From an uncultured Bacilli bacterium (GTDB lineage: Bacteria > Bacillota_I > Bacilli_A > RF39 > UBA660), in the NCBI GenBank assembly GCA_949425635.1, contig CASPWD010000001.1, positions 62,001 through 126,000 of the forward strand: a DNA stretch of 64,000 nt, written 5' to 3'. A program made the translations under genes and the position numbers. This document shows, one piece after another, positions 19,881 to 29,321 of the stretch. Under the pieces are notes generated by a model. The model searched no databases. It saw nothing but the letters and a program-made list of their open reading frames with translations, and was not told where the DNA came from. How positions within the stretch are numbered: position 1 is the stretch's first letter; each line of letters begins with the position of its first letter.

Positions 19881-20609
19881 ATCTTTCATATAAAATTCCT
19901 TGTCACTTATTACAATCTTATAATCTGCAATAGAATCAATAAACTTACCATATCTATTTTTAACATAATAATCATAATCAGCAATTTTAATAGGAGAAAA
20001 TTCTTTATCAGTATTATCAACTAAATCTTCAATAGCAATAGAATCATTTAATATAGCATAAACAAAACACTTATCTTCAATAGAATATACTTCCATAATA
20101 ATACCATCTAATTCAAGTCGACGAATATATTTATAATACTTATTATTTACTCTCCAACCATTTTCACTTTTTTTATAATATTCAATATATTTTGAATCAT
20201 TAATAAAAACAGAAATATCATTTTCTTCAAATCTCAATAAAGACTTTATTTCACAAAGTTGAGAATAATTACATGCTTCAGTAGAACTAGAGAAATAATA
20301 ATTTGGTAATAAAAATCCTTCCTCAGCTCCAAAAATTAATACTCCAACAATAACTAATAGTATTTTAAAAGCAACTCTTAAATAATGTTTAGTTATGAAA
20401 GGCAAAAGACTCTGATATAAACAATATAAAATAATAGTTCCAAATATAATATCTAAAAAATTAAAATAATTTGACGTAAATCCTAATCCCATATGGCTTA
20501 TATTGAATAAAGCATCTCTAATTAAAGAAATCCTTATTACAAAATATGCAAAAGTAAACCACAAAATAATTATTTTTAATACTTTCTTCATAAAATTCCT
20601 TTCTAGCAA
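19875..20609 (-). CDS. Membrane protein, paralogue of 18983-19690 (immunity-like)
   Basis: YYFSSSTEACNYSQLCEIKSLLRF...KYIEYYKKSENGWRVNN...VDNTDKEFSPI...RYGKFIDSIADYKI. Confidence 0.65.
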   Translation of the reverse strand: MLERNFMKKVLKIIILWFTFAYFVIRISLIRDALFNISHMGLGFTSNYFNFLDIIFGTIILYCLYQSLLPFITKHYLRVAFKILLVIVGVLIFGAEEGFLLPNYYFSSSTEACNYSQLCEIKSLLRFEENDISVFINDSKYIEYYKKSENGWRVNNKYYKYIRRLELDGIIMEVYSIEDKCFVYAILNDSIAIEDLVDNTDKEFSPIKIADYDYYVKNRYGKFIDSIADYKIVISDKEFYMKDF

Positions 20610-20683
20610 TTATGATAGCAATACAATAAAGCATAACTATTATAAATTTAGTATATCACATTAATGTTTTTATCTCAAAACAC

Positions 20684-20712
20684 AAAAAGATACAACATAA
20701 TTGTATCTTTTC
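20684..20712 (-). terminator. Rho-independent terminator
   Basis: AAAAGATACAattatgTTGTATCTTTTTG. Confidence 0.6.
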
Positions 20713-20732
20713 GACATTAAATTATATATTAA

Positions 20733-21320
20733 TTATATCAGTTCTATTATCATCTCTTGAAGAATATCATCTTCATCATATATGAAAGTCAGTAAATAAC
20801 CATCTTCAGTAAAATGTATTGAGGAATTAACCGGCCATCCAGAATATATTTTACGAGCATATAAACCTTTTTTATCTATTTTATATACCTCAGACAATTT
20901 AGTTTTGCCAATCTCCATAAAATCAAAATTCAACTTATTTGGCGACTTTTTAAACATTTCAGAGCCATAATATTTCCCAACTTCATCATAATATACAAAT
21001 ATATATCTTTTTCTACTTTTAAATACGACTCTATATGGGATTGGCATAAAATTTTCACTATTATTTTTTATACTTTCTACTTTATATTTTTGATCCAAAT
21101 AATCTAGATCTAACTTTAACTTCCAAATTTTGTATAAATCCAACTCTGCGTACTCCTTTGTAGTCAAATCATTTACATTTTCCTCTGAAACACTACTTAT
21201 TATATCCTCTACATTCCTTAATGATTCTGGATTTTCTATAGATGATTCATTAATTGGTAAATTTACAATAATTATTATAGCTAACAATACAATGCCTAAT
21301 AAAATACTTATACTTCTCAT
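20733..21320 (-). CDS. Candidate cognate immunity protein of the Rhs toxin, N-terminal TM
   Basis: Starts 13 nt after the Rhs stop: TAAggagatgtttATGAGAAGTATA (AAGGAG, 6-nt spacer). Start refined from 21350 to 21320. Confidence 0.65.
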   Translation of the reverse strand: MRSISILLGIVLLAIIIIVNLPINESSIENPESLRNVEDIISSVSEENVNDLTTKEYAELDLYKIWKLKLDLDYLDQKYKVESIKNNSENFMPIPYRVVFKSRKRYIFVYYDEVGKYYGSEMFKKSPNKLNFDFMEIGKTKLSEVYKIDKKGLYARKIYSGWPVNSSIHFTEDGYLLTFIYDEDDILQEMIIELI

Positions 21321-21333
21321 AAACATCTCCTTA

Positions 21334-24300
21334 TTAATTTGAAACAGCATAATATATAATTCGACTATTATAATTATACAATCCTTTATTCCAATTTATT
21401 TCATCTGGATTTTTACCATTATCCCATAATTTAGTTCCACCTTTAGAACCATTTTTTTCAGCCCAAAAACCAGATGATGTCTGTACCATAAAATGAACAT
21501 CTGTTAAAATTGAAATAATAGGGGTCTCAGTTACTCTCATAGCTATTCTATATTCATTTGAGCTTATTTCAGCTTCAGGACCATCTATTTCCCTAATTGT
21601 TCTCCCCAATGATTCAAAATCTCTTCTAACCATTTGGTCAGCAACGTTTATGTCTCTAAAAACAAATAAAGGTTTGTATACCTCACAATATGAACCAGGA
21701 TAAGCAGCAGACATTTTATCATTAACTGGCCTACCTACAACATACGAATAACAATTGAGATATTTTTCATCAGCTTTTGATTGAGAAGTAAATGGATGAG
21801 CAGAATAACTTTTATAATCAGGGGCTGCACCAACATCCATTGACATTTGTCGTATTCTTTTCGTAATCTCAGATAATGTATCTTGAAAAAATTTTAAAAA
21901 TTTAGTAAAATTTCCTGATTCATCAATTGCTACAATAAAATTGTTCCCACAATACATAAACATATTTGCACTATTAATACCTTGACCAGTACTTACATAC
22001 CCATCTGCATTAATAAATCTTCCCCACTCTGGATTATAATACCTAGAGTTCAAATAATACAATTGTGTTTCTTCATCATAGTAATAACTACGATATCTAA
22101 ATGGATTTATTGTACCTAAGTTAATATTACTATTATCAGTTACATTAACTAATGCTCCCCAAGAATCATATTCATATGTAACTATCTCATTATAATTATC
22201 ATCTAGAATACCTATGATATCTCCAAATACATTTTTATGATAGTAATATGTCTTGTTCTTATAAACAAATCCCAATAACTCACTACCATTATAAATATAG
22301 TATATCACATCACCATTTCTATCTTCAAATATAATCGATGTACCTTCTAAAATATAATTCGTTTCTATATCATTTACTTTCTTAGATGTTCTAATACCAT
22401 CCACATTATATTTATAACTAATATTATTAGTTCCATCACTATATGTTGATAACTCTCTACCATTCATCCAAGTTAATGTTTTATTACCAATAGTTAATGG
22501 ATTACCTATCTCATCATAAGTAATTGTTTCATTATTAAACTTAGTCAATAAATCTTGCCATTTACTATTTCCATAAGTATATTTATCTTCCTCAACTAAG
22601 TTAGTTGTATTATATGTATAAGTCTTCTTACTTAAGATATTTCCATAATTATCATAAACATATTGTTTAGTTAAATCATTCTCTAAATCATCTTCTTTAA
22701 TAAGTTCACTATACATATCATAATAATACTTATGAATTAATACCTTATCTTTATATACTTCTGTTATATTACCTAACTTATCATATGTATAATTATATAT
22801 AACACCATTATCATTAACTTCTTCTATTACAGTACTAGTCTTATTACCGCTAGTAATATATTTATAACTAGTAACATACTTACCATTAATGTTTTGATTA
22901 TCTAGTCTTCCTAATACATCATAATTATAATTAAATTCACTATTATTGTTTGTTAACTTAGTCAATGCTGATTCTGTATTATATTCATAATTATATGTAT
23001 ACATAGTATTAGCTAATTTTTCTTCCTTTTTATCTACTAAATTATCTTTATCATAATCATAGTTAGTAGAATAATTATCATACTTATAAGTACTTAATCT
23101 CTTAGCAAAGTCATATTCATATAAGTAATTAGTTGTATTAGATGATAGCTTAGCAATTCTGCCTAAATTGTCATAATAATTAGTATAAGTATCATTTTCT
23201 TTAATAATACTTTCTAATCTATTTAATTTATCATATGTATAATGTATTTCATCATTATTTCCATAAGTAACTTTTAATAAATTACCATTATTCGCTTCAT
23301 ATGTATTAGTAATTAACGTATTATCATTTATCTTAGTACTTAATGGATTATTATATTGGTCATATATAAATTTATAATTATCTGTACCAAATACTATATT
23401 TGATAATAAATTCTTACCATTATATTCATAACTTACTTGTTCTTCTCCTTTTTTAATATTAGTTAATCTTAGTTTACTATCATATGTATAATATGTACTA
23501 TTATTATCTGGATCTGTAACAGAATTTAATAAACCATTTGTTGTATTATAATCATAAATAGAAGTATTTCCTAAACTATCGGTTACACTACTAATAAATC
23601 TTCCATCATCTGTATAAGTAGCATTACTTTCAATAAATAATTTATTCTCAGTTTGTTCAAAGAAAAATTCTTGATTATAATCAAAGCTTACCCAATCACT
23701 TATTGTAATAGAGTAATCTTCATTAATAGTAAATGCCTTATTAATATAGTTTTCAGTTTCATCAGGATCATATACAACATTAGATGTTACAATTGAATAA
23801 CTACTATTATCATTAGATTTCAAATAAAATATATTATCATAATCTCCATACATTAATTTAATACTATTATCAACTACTTTTAAGTAATAATTATTTAATA
23901 CTGCATGTTTAAACTTAATTTGTTCTTTATCATTTTTTATAATATAAAATTTATCATAAGAGCATTCATTTTCTTTTACTCTTAAAGTCTTATCAGGATT
24001 AACATTAAAATATTTATCTGTTCCTTTGGCTCTTACATAATAAGTCTTATTGTTATCAATTTCATCAAGTATCTTACGATTATTTATTTTATTTCTTATT
24101 GGATTACAATTTTCATCATAAACAACTTCATTTGTAACTCCAGTTGGTGAAATAGCTCTAAGCATTCGATCTGTTACTTTATTATCATATTCAAATGTAA
24201 ATTTATTTCCCATAGGACTCATCGTTTGAAGTAATTGATTATCTTTATTATATTTCATTGTTGATGTTTCTTTGGCTAAGTCAGTAGAAGAAATTAAATT

Positions 24301-27300
24301 TCCATTTTCATCATAATCATATGAATATTGTTCTAAATCCTTAAATAATGAGAAATTAGTCAAATAACAATCATTTGCTCCACCAAAACTATTAACTCTA
24401 AGCACTAGATAATCATAGTCTTCTTCTGTTACAAAGTTTTCAGAGAAGAACTGCCAGTTATCATTACCAACATTTAAAGTTCTTGCTGGTACACAAGCTC
24501 CAATTTCATCACTATTAACATATCCAAAAAAAATCGTTGCCCATAAACCTGGTATCAAGCCATTATAAGCTGAAGGTTCTATAGAATTATTCTTATACCA
24601 AAATGATAAGTTAAAAGTATCACCTTTTTTACCTTTAATATTAAATTTTCTACTTGTAGAAACATATCCTAAAGGTGCCATATGCATTCTTAATGCATTC
24701 TCACCTTCTGCTATTGAAACCACTTCAACATAGTCATCTTCTCTACTACTTGCATCTACTTCCCAGTCTTCTAGACCATTACTTAAATCACTATTAGTTA
24801 CTAAGTTATAATAGTTAGCTACTTTACCAACTTCTAACTGAACATCATCAATAATTACCTGTCCATTTTTGGTTGGTTGTATTTCTATTTTCAAATCACT
24901 AGTTGCACTAGTTTCATAATTAATTGATACTTGATATCTAGTGTATTCATTATTTATTTCACTGATTGAAACAGTTTCTTTTTTATTATCATAAGATAAC
25001 GAAACATTTAAAGGGACTTCATTTTTAACATAAAGACTAAATGTATAATCAATACCTTTTTCTACTACCATATTTTTATAAATATAACTATTTACATTAT
25101 TACTTACTACTTTTAATGAATTTAATCCACTTCTTGTATCATCACAAATTGTTGAAACAATAGATGAATCGGATGAAGTAAATATAATATTATTATTTTC
25201 AAAAGAAGAATCTTCTATCAAGTTATTAACATACTTTATTAAAGATTTATCTGTTAACATTTTATTAACATTATTTTCTTCTGGAGAACCAAAAGTATAT
25301 GTTTTACCATAAGCATTCTTTAGTTTTTGTGTATCATCTAAACTAGTTACACCTACAACATTACCATAGTCATTAAAGATATAAGTATTAATATCCCCTT
25401 TTCTATCTGTTACTTTAGTATCAGTTAGTTGATAACTAAAAGTTAAATAATTTCCTTCTTCTCCATCACTACCAATTTCAGTAACTTTAGAAACTTTATT
25501 AACAATATCATTTTGATAATCGTATTTTAAAGTAATACCAGAAGGACTAATTATTTTTTCTATCTGCTTATCACTATTATAGGTAATTGTTTCTGTACTT
25601 CCTAAGCTTGTAATACTAGTAATAAGATTATTAGTTAAATTAACTTCTGTCGTTTTATATGGACTAGTAAATACAATTTTATTAGTAGAATAACTAACAG
25701 TTATTTCATGATTAGTTGCATCTACTACTTTAGTAATCCTATTATTTGTATCATAATCAATAGTAATAGTTTTACCATTCGTATCTGTTATTAATCTTAA
25801 ATAAAATCTACCAGAACCATTATCAACAAATTTATATTGATTTTGATTTTTATCAGTCATTATATAATTTGTTTCTTCAAGTTTTAACTCTAAACCTAAA
25901 CCATCTTCATCATAATATTCTTCTGAATAAATTATGTCATTTCCAGAATAATCTAGCACTTTTTTATAAAAATAATGAATTCCTCCATCTTCATCTGTGT
26001 ATGCAAGAGGATTATCTTCATAAGTTGTTTTTTCTACAAATTGCATTAGACTTGGTTTAACTCCTAAACCATATCCATAATCATTATTTAAAGCAATATC
26101 ATAAGTATTATAAGCTAAATAAAGATTTGATGGTAATGGGCCTCCAACTGTATTAGCTACTTCAAATGTACTTGTTAAATTACCAGTGTAATTAGATACA
26201 TAAGAAGTACCAAAGAAATGTCCTTGTGAAGAATAGGATAAGTAACTTTCCACGCCATTATAATTTTTAAATCTTATTTCAACTACTGGTTTAGGATTAT
26301 CTCCTATATATTCTGTATCATTTGATGCGAACATTGCAAAAGTTTTAGTATTTTTAAATGCTTCTTCATCATATAATTTTAACATTAACCCATAATTAGT
26401 TTCTGGATTATTATACCAATCTTTAACTAATCTTGTAATATTTGCAAATTTGCCAATGTCTATTGTTGGTGTAGCCTTAGAAGAATATTTTGGAAAATTA
26501 AAGTAGTCTTCTATTTCTGAACTATATTCATTACTCATATTACTCCACTTTGCTTTTTCCTCTGTCCAATCTTCAATTAATTTATGAACTGCTATAACTG
26601 ATCTATCATCAAAATCAGATGGTGAAAGCACAAAAACGCCAAGTCTTAAATGAGCTTCTACTAATTTATAACTAGCAGGAATTTCAGGTAATTTAAAATT
26701 TAATAAACTTCTATATGTATATTGATTATCTACTCCAACTAACAAATAGCCTTTATTATATGTCGTCGTATTACTATCTCCATTATAAATATAAGTATTG
26801 ATAACATTATTTACGTCCTCATAATGGTCAACAGTTGGATCGATAATAACTGGATATTTTCTTGTCTTACTATCAAGCCATTCTTTATCTAATTGAATAG
26901 TTAATTCATAGTTATTATCTTTTTGATTTAATACATATTTAATGTTTTCAGATAATTCATTATTTGCATCTACCATAAATGATTTCTCAATTACATAAAT
27001 TACTTTATCATTATCTTTCACAATAATACTATTATCTTTAGTTAATTCTAATTTTAAATCTGTCTTAAATATAAATTTAATTTCATCCATATTCACTTTA
27101 TTATTTAAAACTATTTTTTCTTTTAACTTATTCGGATGTATTTCATATATTACATCAATATTATTAAACACATTGTTGAATTTAACTTTATCTATATTTT
27201 TTAACTTTTTATCTTTAGAAAGTTCATATGTTTTCATATTTGCACTTTCTAAAGACATATTTATTACTTTATTATTTTTAGAAATATCAATAGAACCATC

Positions 27301-27516
27301 ATTTTTATTAAATGCAACTTTAAAATCATTAAATTTATTTTTTAATCTATCTTTTTCTTCTATAATCGTATTATCGATATCCTTATATTCACCATTTTCT
27401 AAGTAGTGAACATTTTCATTATATATTTGAACTTGAATAGTTTTATCTTCTTGTATTATATGTTTACTATTAAGTGTTCTAAATTTTTTTATTTCTCTTT
27501 CTTGCATATAAATCAC
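21334..27516 (-). CDS. Rhs/YD-repeat polymorphic toxin with DNRLRE-type N-terminal region and papain/amidase-like C-terminal tip
   Basis: Many YD repeats (YDYDENGNL, YTYDKLNRL, YNYDVLGRL). Core end NPFRYRSYYYDEETQLYYLNSRYYNPEWGRFINADGYVSTGQGINSANMFMYCGNNF, then a variable tip with NCYSYVVGRP...DVHFMVQTSSGFWAEKNGSKGGTKLWDNG. Confidence 0.92.
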   Translation of the reverse strand: MIYMQEREIKKFRTLNSKHIIQEDKTIQVQIYNENVHYLENGEYKDIDNTIIEEKDRLKNKFNDFKVAFNKNDGSIDISKNNKVINMSLESANMKTYELSKDKKLKNIDKVKFNNVFNNIDVIYEIHPNKLKEKIVLNNKVNMDEIKFIFKTDLKLELTKDNSIIVKDNDKVIYVIEKSFMVDANNELSENIKYVLNQKDNNYELTIQLDKEWLDSKTRKYPVIIDPTVDHYEDVNNVINTYIYNGDSNTTTYNKGYLLVGVDNQYTYRSLLNFKLPEIPASYKLVEAHLRLGVFVLSPSDFDDRSVIAVHKLIEDWTEEKAKWSNMSNEYSSEIEDYFNFPKYSSKATPTIDIGKFANITRLVKDWYNNPETNYGLMLKLYDEEAFKNTKTFAMFASNDTEYIGDNPKPVVEIRFKNYNGVESYLSYSSQGHFFGTSYVSNYTGNLTSTFEVANTVGGPLPSNLYLAYNTYDIALNNDYGYGLGVKPSLMQFVEKTTYEDNPLAYTDEDGGIHYFYKKVLDYSGNDIIYSEEYYDEDGLGLELKLEETNYIMTDKNQNQYKFVDNGSGRFYLRLITDTNGKTITIDYDTNNRITKVVDATNHEITVSYSTNKIVFTSPYKTTEVNLTNNLITSITSLGSTETITYNSDKQIEKIISPSGITLKYDYQNDIVNKVSKVTEIGSDGEEGNYLTFSYQLTDTKVTDRKGDINTYIFNDYGNVVGVTSLDDTQKLKNAYGKTYTFGSPEENNVNKMLTDKSLIKYVNNLIEDSSFENNNIIFTSSDSSIVSTICDDTRSGLNSLKVVSNNVNSYIYKNMVVEKGIDYTFSLYVKNEVPLNVSLSYDNKKETVSISEINNEYTRYQVSINYETSATSDLKIEIQPTKNGQVIIDDVQLEVGKVANYYNLVTNSDLSNGLEDWEVDASSREDDYVEVVSIAEGENALRMHMAPLGYVSTSRKFNIKGKKGDTFNLSFWYKNNSIEPSAYNGLIPGLWATIFFGYVNSDEIGACVPARTLNVGNDNWQFFSENFVTEEDYDYLVLRVNSFGGANDCYLTNFSLFKDLEQYSYDYDENGNLISSTDLAKETSTMKYNKDNQLLQTMSPMGNKFTFEYDNKVTDRMLRAISPTGVTNEVVYDENCNPIRNKINNRKILDEIDNNKTYYVRAKGTDKYFNVNPDKTLRVKENECSYDKFYIIKNDKEQIKFKHAVLNNYYLKVVDNSIKLMYGDYDNIFYLKSNDNSSYSIVTSNVVYDPDETENYINKAFTINEDYSITISDWVSFDYNQEFFFEQTENKLFIESNATYTDDGRFISSVTDSLGNTSIYDYNTTNGLLNSVTDPDNNSTYYTYDSKLRLTNIKKGEEQVSYEYNGKNLLSNIVFGTDNYKFIYDQYNNPLSTKINDNTLITNTYEANNGNLLKVTYGNNDEIHYTYDKLNRLESIIKENDTYTNYYDNLGRIAKLSSNTTNYLYEYDFAKRLSTYKYDNYSTNYDYDKDNLVDKKEEKLANTMYTYNYEYNTESALTKLTNNNSEFNYNYDVLGRLDNQNINGKYVTSYKYITSGNKTSTVIEEVNDNGVIYNYTYDKLGNITEVYKDKVLIHKYYYDMYSELIKEDDLENDLTKQYVYDNYGNILSKKTYTYNTTNLVEEDKYTYGNSKWQDLLTKFNNETITYDEIGNPLTIGNKTLTWMNGRELSTYSDGTNNISYKYNVDGIRTSKKVNDIETNYILEGTSIIFEDRNGDVIYYIYNGSELLGFVYKNKTYYYHKNVFGDIIGILDDNYNEIVTYEYDSWGALVNVTDNSNINLGTINPFRYRSYYYDEETQLYYLNSRYYNPEWGRFINADGYVSTGQGINSANMFMYCGNNFIVAIDESGNFTKFLKFFQDTLSEITKRIRQMSMDVGAAPDYKSYSAHPFTSQSKADEKYLNCYSYVVGRPVNDKMSAAYPGSYCEVYKPLFVFRDINVADQMVRRDFESLGRTIREIDGPEAEISSNEYRIAMRVTETPIISILTDVHFMVQTSSGFWAEKNGSKGGTKLWDNGKNPDEINWNKGLYNYNSRIIYYAVSN

Positions 27517-27519
27517 CTA

Positions 27520-28089
27520 TTAAGAAACTCTCTTCCAAATATTGATAGCTAAATATGGTGGAATATTTGATGAACCACCTGTATTACCATGAATTTTAAC
27601 ACCACCATATAAAGTTCCACTTGAGCTTGATTCTGTGAAAGTAAATTTTTCAGCATAGTTAAAATCTGTACTTCTATCTGGAACATAATAATATTTAGCA
27701 CATCCACCTTCAAAATTTAAATTAGTTATTAAATTCCCGCTACTATGACTATGTGTTTCAGTTCCTCCAGTACCACCTAAAGAATACTTATTACCTGCTC
27801 CAACCAAGAATCTGTCTACTATTTTCTCCCAAGTTGTCCCCTCAAACAAAGTGCTAGGATTAACATTATTTACACTCATATAAATTGAACCTATTGGATA
27901 GATAGTATCAAAATTTATAGTACCTTGATTATTAACTGCTGCTGTAATACTATTTACCATTAAATTTCCTTCACTATCTAAACTAAATTTATTACTTTTT
28001 GATGTAATGCAATTAGCATTAATGTTATTGGCTTCTATATCTAAGCCATTTTCTGTTTCTGTAAAATATTTATTATAATTATTATTCAT
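27520..28089 (-). CDS. Phage tail-collar/baseplate-like protein
   Basis: IYPIGSIYMSVNNVNPSTLFEGTTWEKIVDRFLVGAG...GGTETHSHS...GNTGGSSNIPPYLAINIWKRVS, the hallmark pattern of tail-fibre/collar C-termini; abuts the Rhs gene. Confidence 0.85.
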   Translation of the reverse strand: MNNNYNKYFTETENGLDIEANNINANCITSKSNKFSLDSEGNLMVNSITAAVNNQGTINFDTIYPIGSIYMSVNNVNPSTLFEGTTWEKIVDRFLVGAGNKYSLGGTGGTETHSHSSGNLITNLNFEGGCAKYYYVPDRSTDFNYAEKFTFTESSSSGTLYGGVKIHGNTGGSSNIPPYLAINIWKRVS

Positions 28090-28099
28090 TTTTTATCAT

Positions 28100-28300
28100 T
28101 CCATTTCTATTTTTTATTTGTTATAATGGAATCAAAGATGAGCCGCTAACTCTCTTTGATTCATTTGAGTTTTTTACTCAAGTGTTTGTCTTAGTATCTT
28201 AATATAGATACTTTTTTTATTGTTTCATATTTAAATCACCACTTTCTTTAAGAGACTCTGTTCATCTCTTAAATTCACTTTAAATCAAAACAATCAAAAA
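28100..28300 (-). other. Hairpin-rich 5' region upstream of the tail-collar/Rhs operon
   Basis: Consecutive inverted repeats: GTATCTatattaAGATAC; TTGAGTaaaaaACTCAA; AATCAAAGA...TCTTTGATT; ATTCCAT...ATGGAAT. Confidence 0.5.
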
Positions 28301-28301
28301 A

Positions 28302-28443
28302 GCTATCGCTAATTTGGCGATTTAAAAATCGCATTTCGAGCGACTCAACTTTGGCTTAAATACGGGCAAAAATTAAAAAAGTCGCTTTTTCGGCGACTTG
28401 AAAATCGCTTTTTGAGCGACTCAAATCGCTTAAAAAGCGACTT
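28302..28443 (-). repeat. Array of five mini-hairpins with RTCGC-loop-GCGAY units
   Basis: Minus strand AGTCGCTTTTTAAGCGATTTG / AGTCGCTCAAAAAGCGATTTTC / AAGTCGCCGAAAAAGCGACTTT / GAGTCGCTCGAAATGCGATTTTT / AAATCGCCAAATTAGCGATAGC. Confidence 0.7.
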
Positions 28444-28453
28444 TATTTTTTAA

Positions 28454-29224
28454 TTATACATATAAATCTGTCTCTATTATTTCTTTATCACTACTTAATG
28501 TCGTATATTTTATTTGAATTTTTACTTTTGAATTTGTATCAAAATGAACTCCAGATTCTACAGTAAATGCTAAATTATCAATAGCATCATCTAAAGGCTT
28601 ATTAGTATCAAAATTATGTGTGTAAGTTCCAATCATCTTATCATCAACTAATAACTTTACTTCATATTGCACAATCAAAGTTTTACCAATCTTATCTTCA
28701 CCTTTTGTTTCATAAGAAATTCCCTTTATAACATACATAGCAGAATTATTGCTATTCATTATACAGCCATTAACATTTAATGGTGTTTCCAAATCATTTT
28801 TTAAATCAATTGTTACTATATCTGCATTTGCTTTTTTATTATTTTTTATTTCTTCATAAGCAAATAATCCTAAAGTGACTAATAAAATAATTGATAAAAT
28901 GCATATAATGATATTTTTAATTTTATTACTATCTTTATTTATATTTTTTTCATTAATTTTTATTTCTTCTTTATTAACTTTTTCAGTTTTATATTTCTCA
29001 ATATATTCTCCATCAACTATTTCTTCAACTCTAACGTTAAAAACATTACTTAAAGCAATTAACATCATAACATCAGGAGTAGTTGTTCCCTTCTCCCACT
29101 TAGAAATTATTTTATTTTCAACGCCTAACAATTCACCTAATTGTGCCTGTGTTAAACCTTTATCAACCCTTAACTTCGCAATAAATTTGCCCATTTTTTC
29201 TAAATCCATATAATTAAACCTCAC
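28454..29224 (-). CDS. XRE-family HTH protein with TM helix and C-terminal extracytoplasmic domain
   Basis: MGKFIAKLRVDKGLTQAQLGELLGVENKIISKWEKGTTTPDVMMLIALSNVF; TM at IKNIIICILSIILLVTLGLFAY. Confidence 0.85.
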   Translation of the reverse strand: MRFNYMDLEKMGKFIAKLRVDKGLTQAQLGELLGVENKIISKWEKGTTTPDVMMLIALSNVFNVRVEEIVDGEYIEKYKTEKVNKEEIKINEKNINKDSNKIKNIIICILSIILLVTLGLFAYEEIKNNKKANADIVTIDLKNDLETPLNVNGCIMNSNNSAMYVIKGISYETKGEDKIGKTLIVQYEVKLLVDDKMIGTYTHNFDTNKPLDDAIDNLAFTVESGVHFDTNSKVKIQIKYTTLSSDKEIIETDLYV

Positions 29225-29321
29225 ATAATTCTACATAACAAATTAATAGATTAATAATATCATAGTTTTCATAAAATTAAAATTAAAATATATAATACAA
29301 AAAGTAGTATACTTTCATATA

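Noticed and set aside
28110-28160. Short ORF MNQRELAAHL in the collar-gene leader
   Set aside because: No RBS, and it lies inside a perfect stem; treated as RNA structure only.
28302-28443. Possible CRISPR array
   Set aside because: Units are contiguous hairpins with no unique 30-40 nt spacers, and there are no cas genes nearby.
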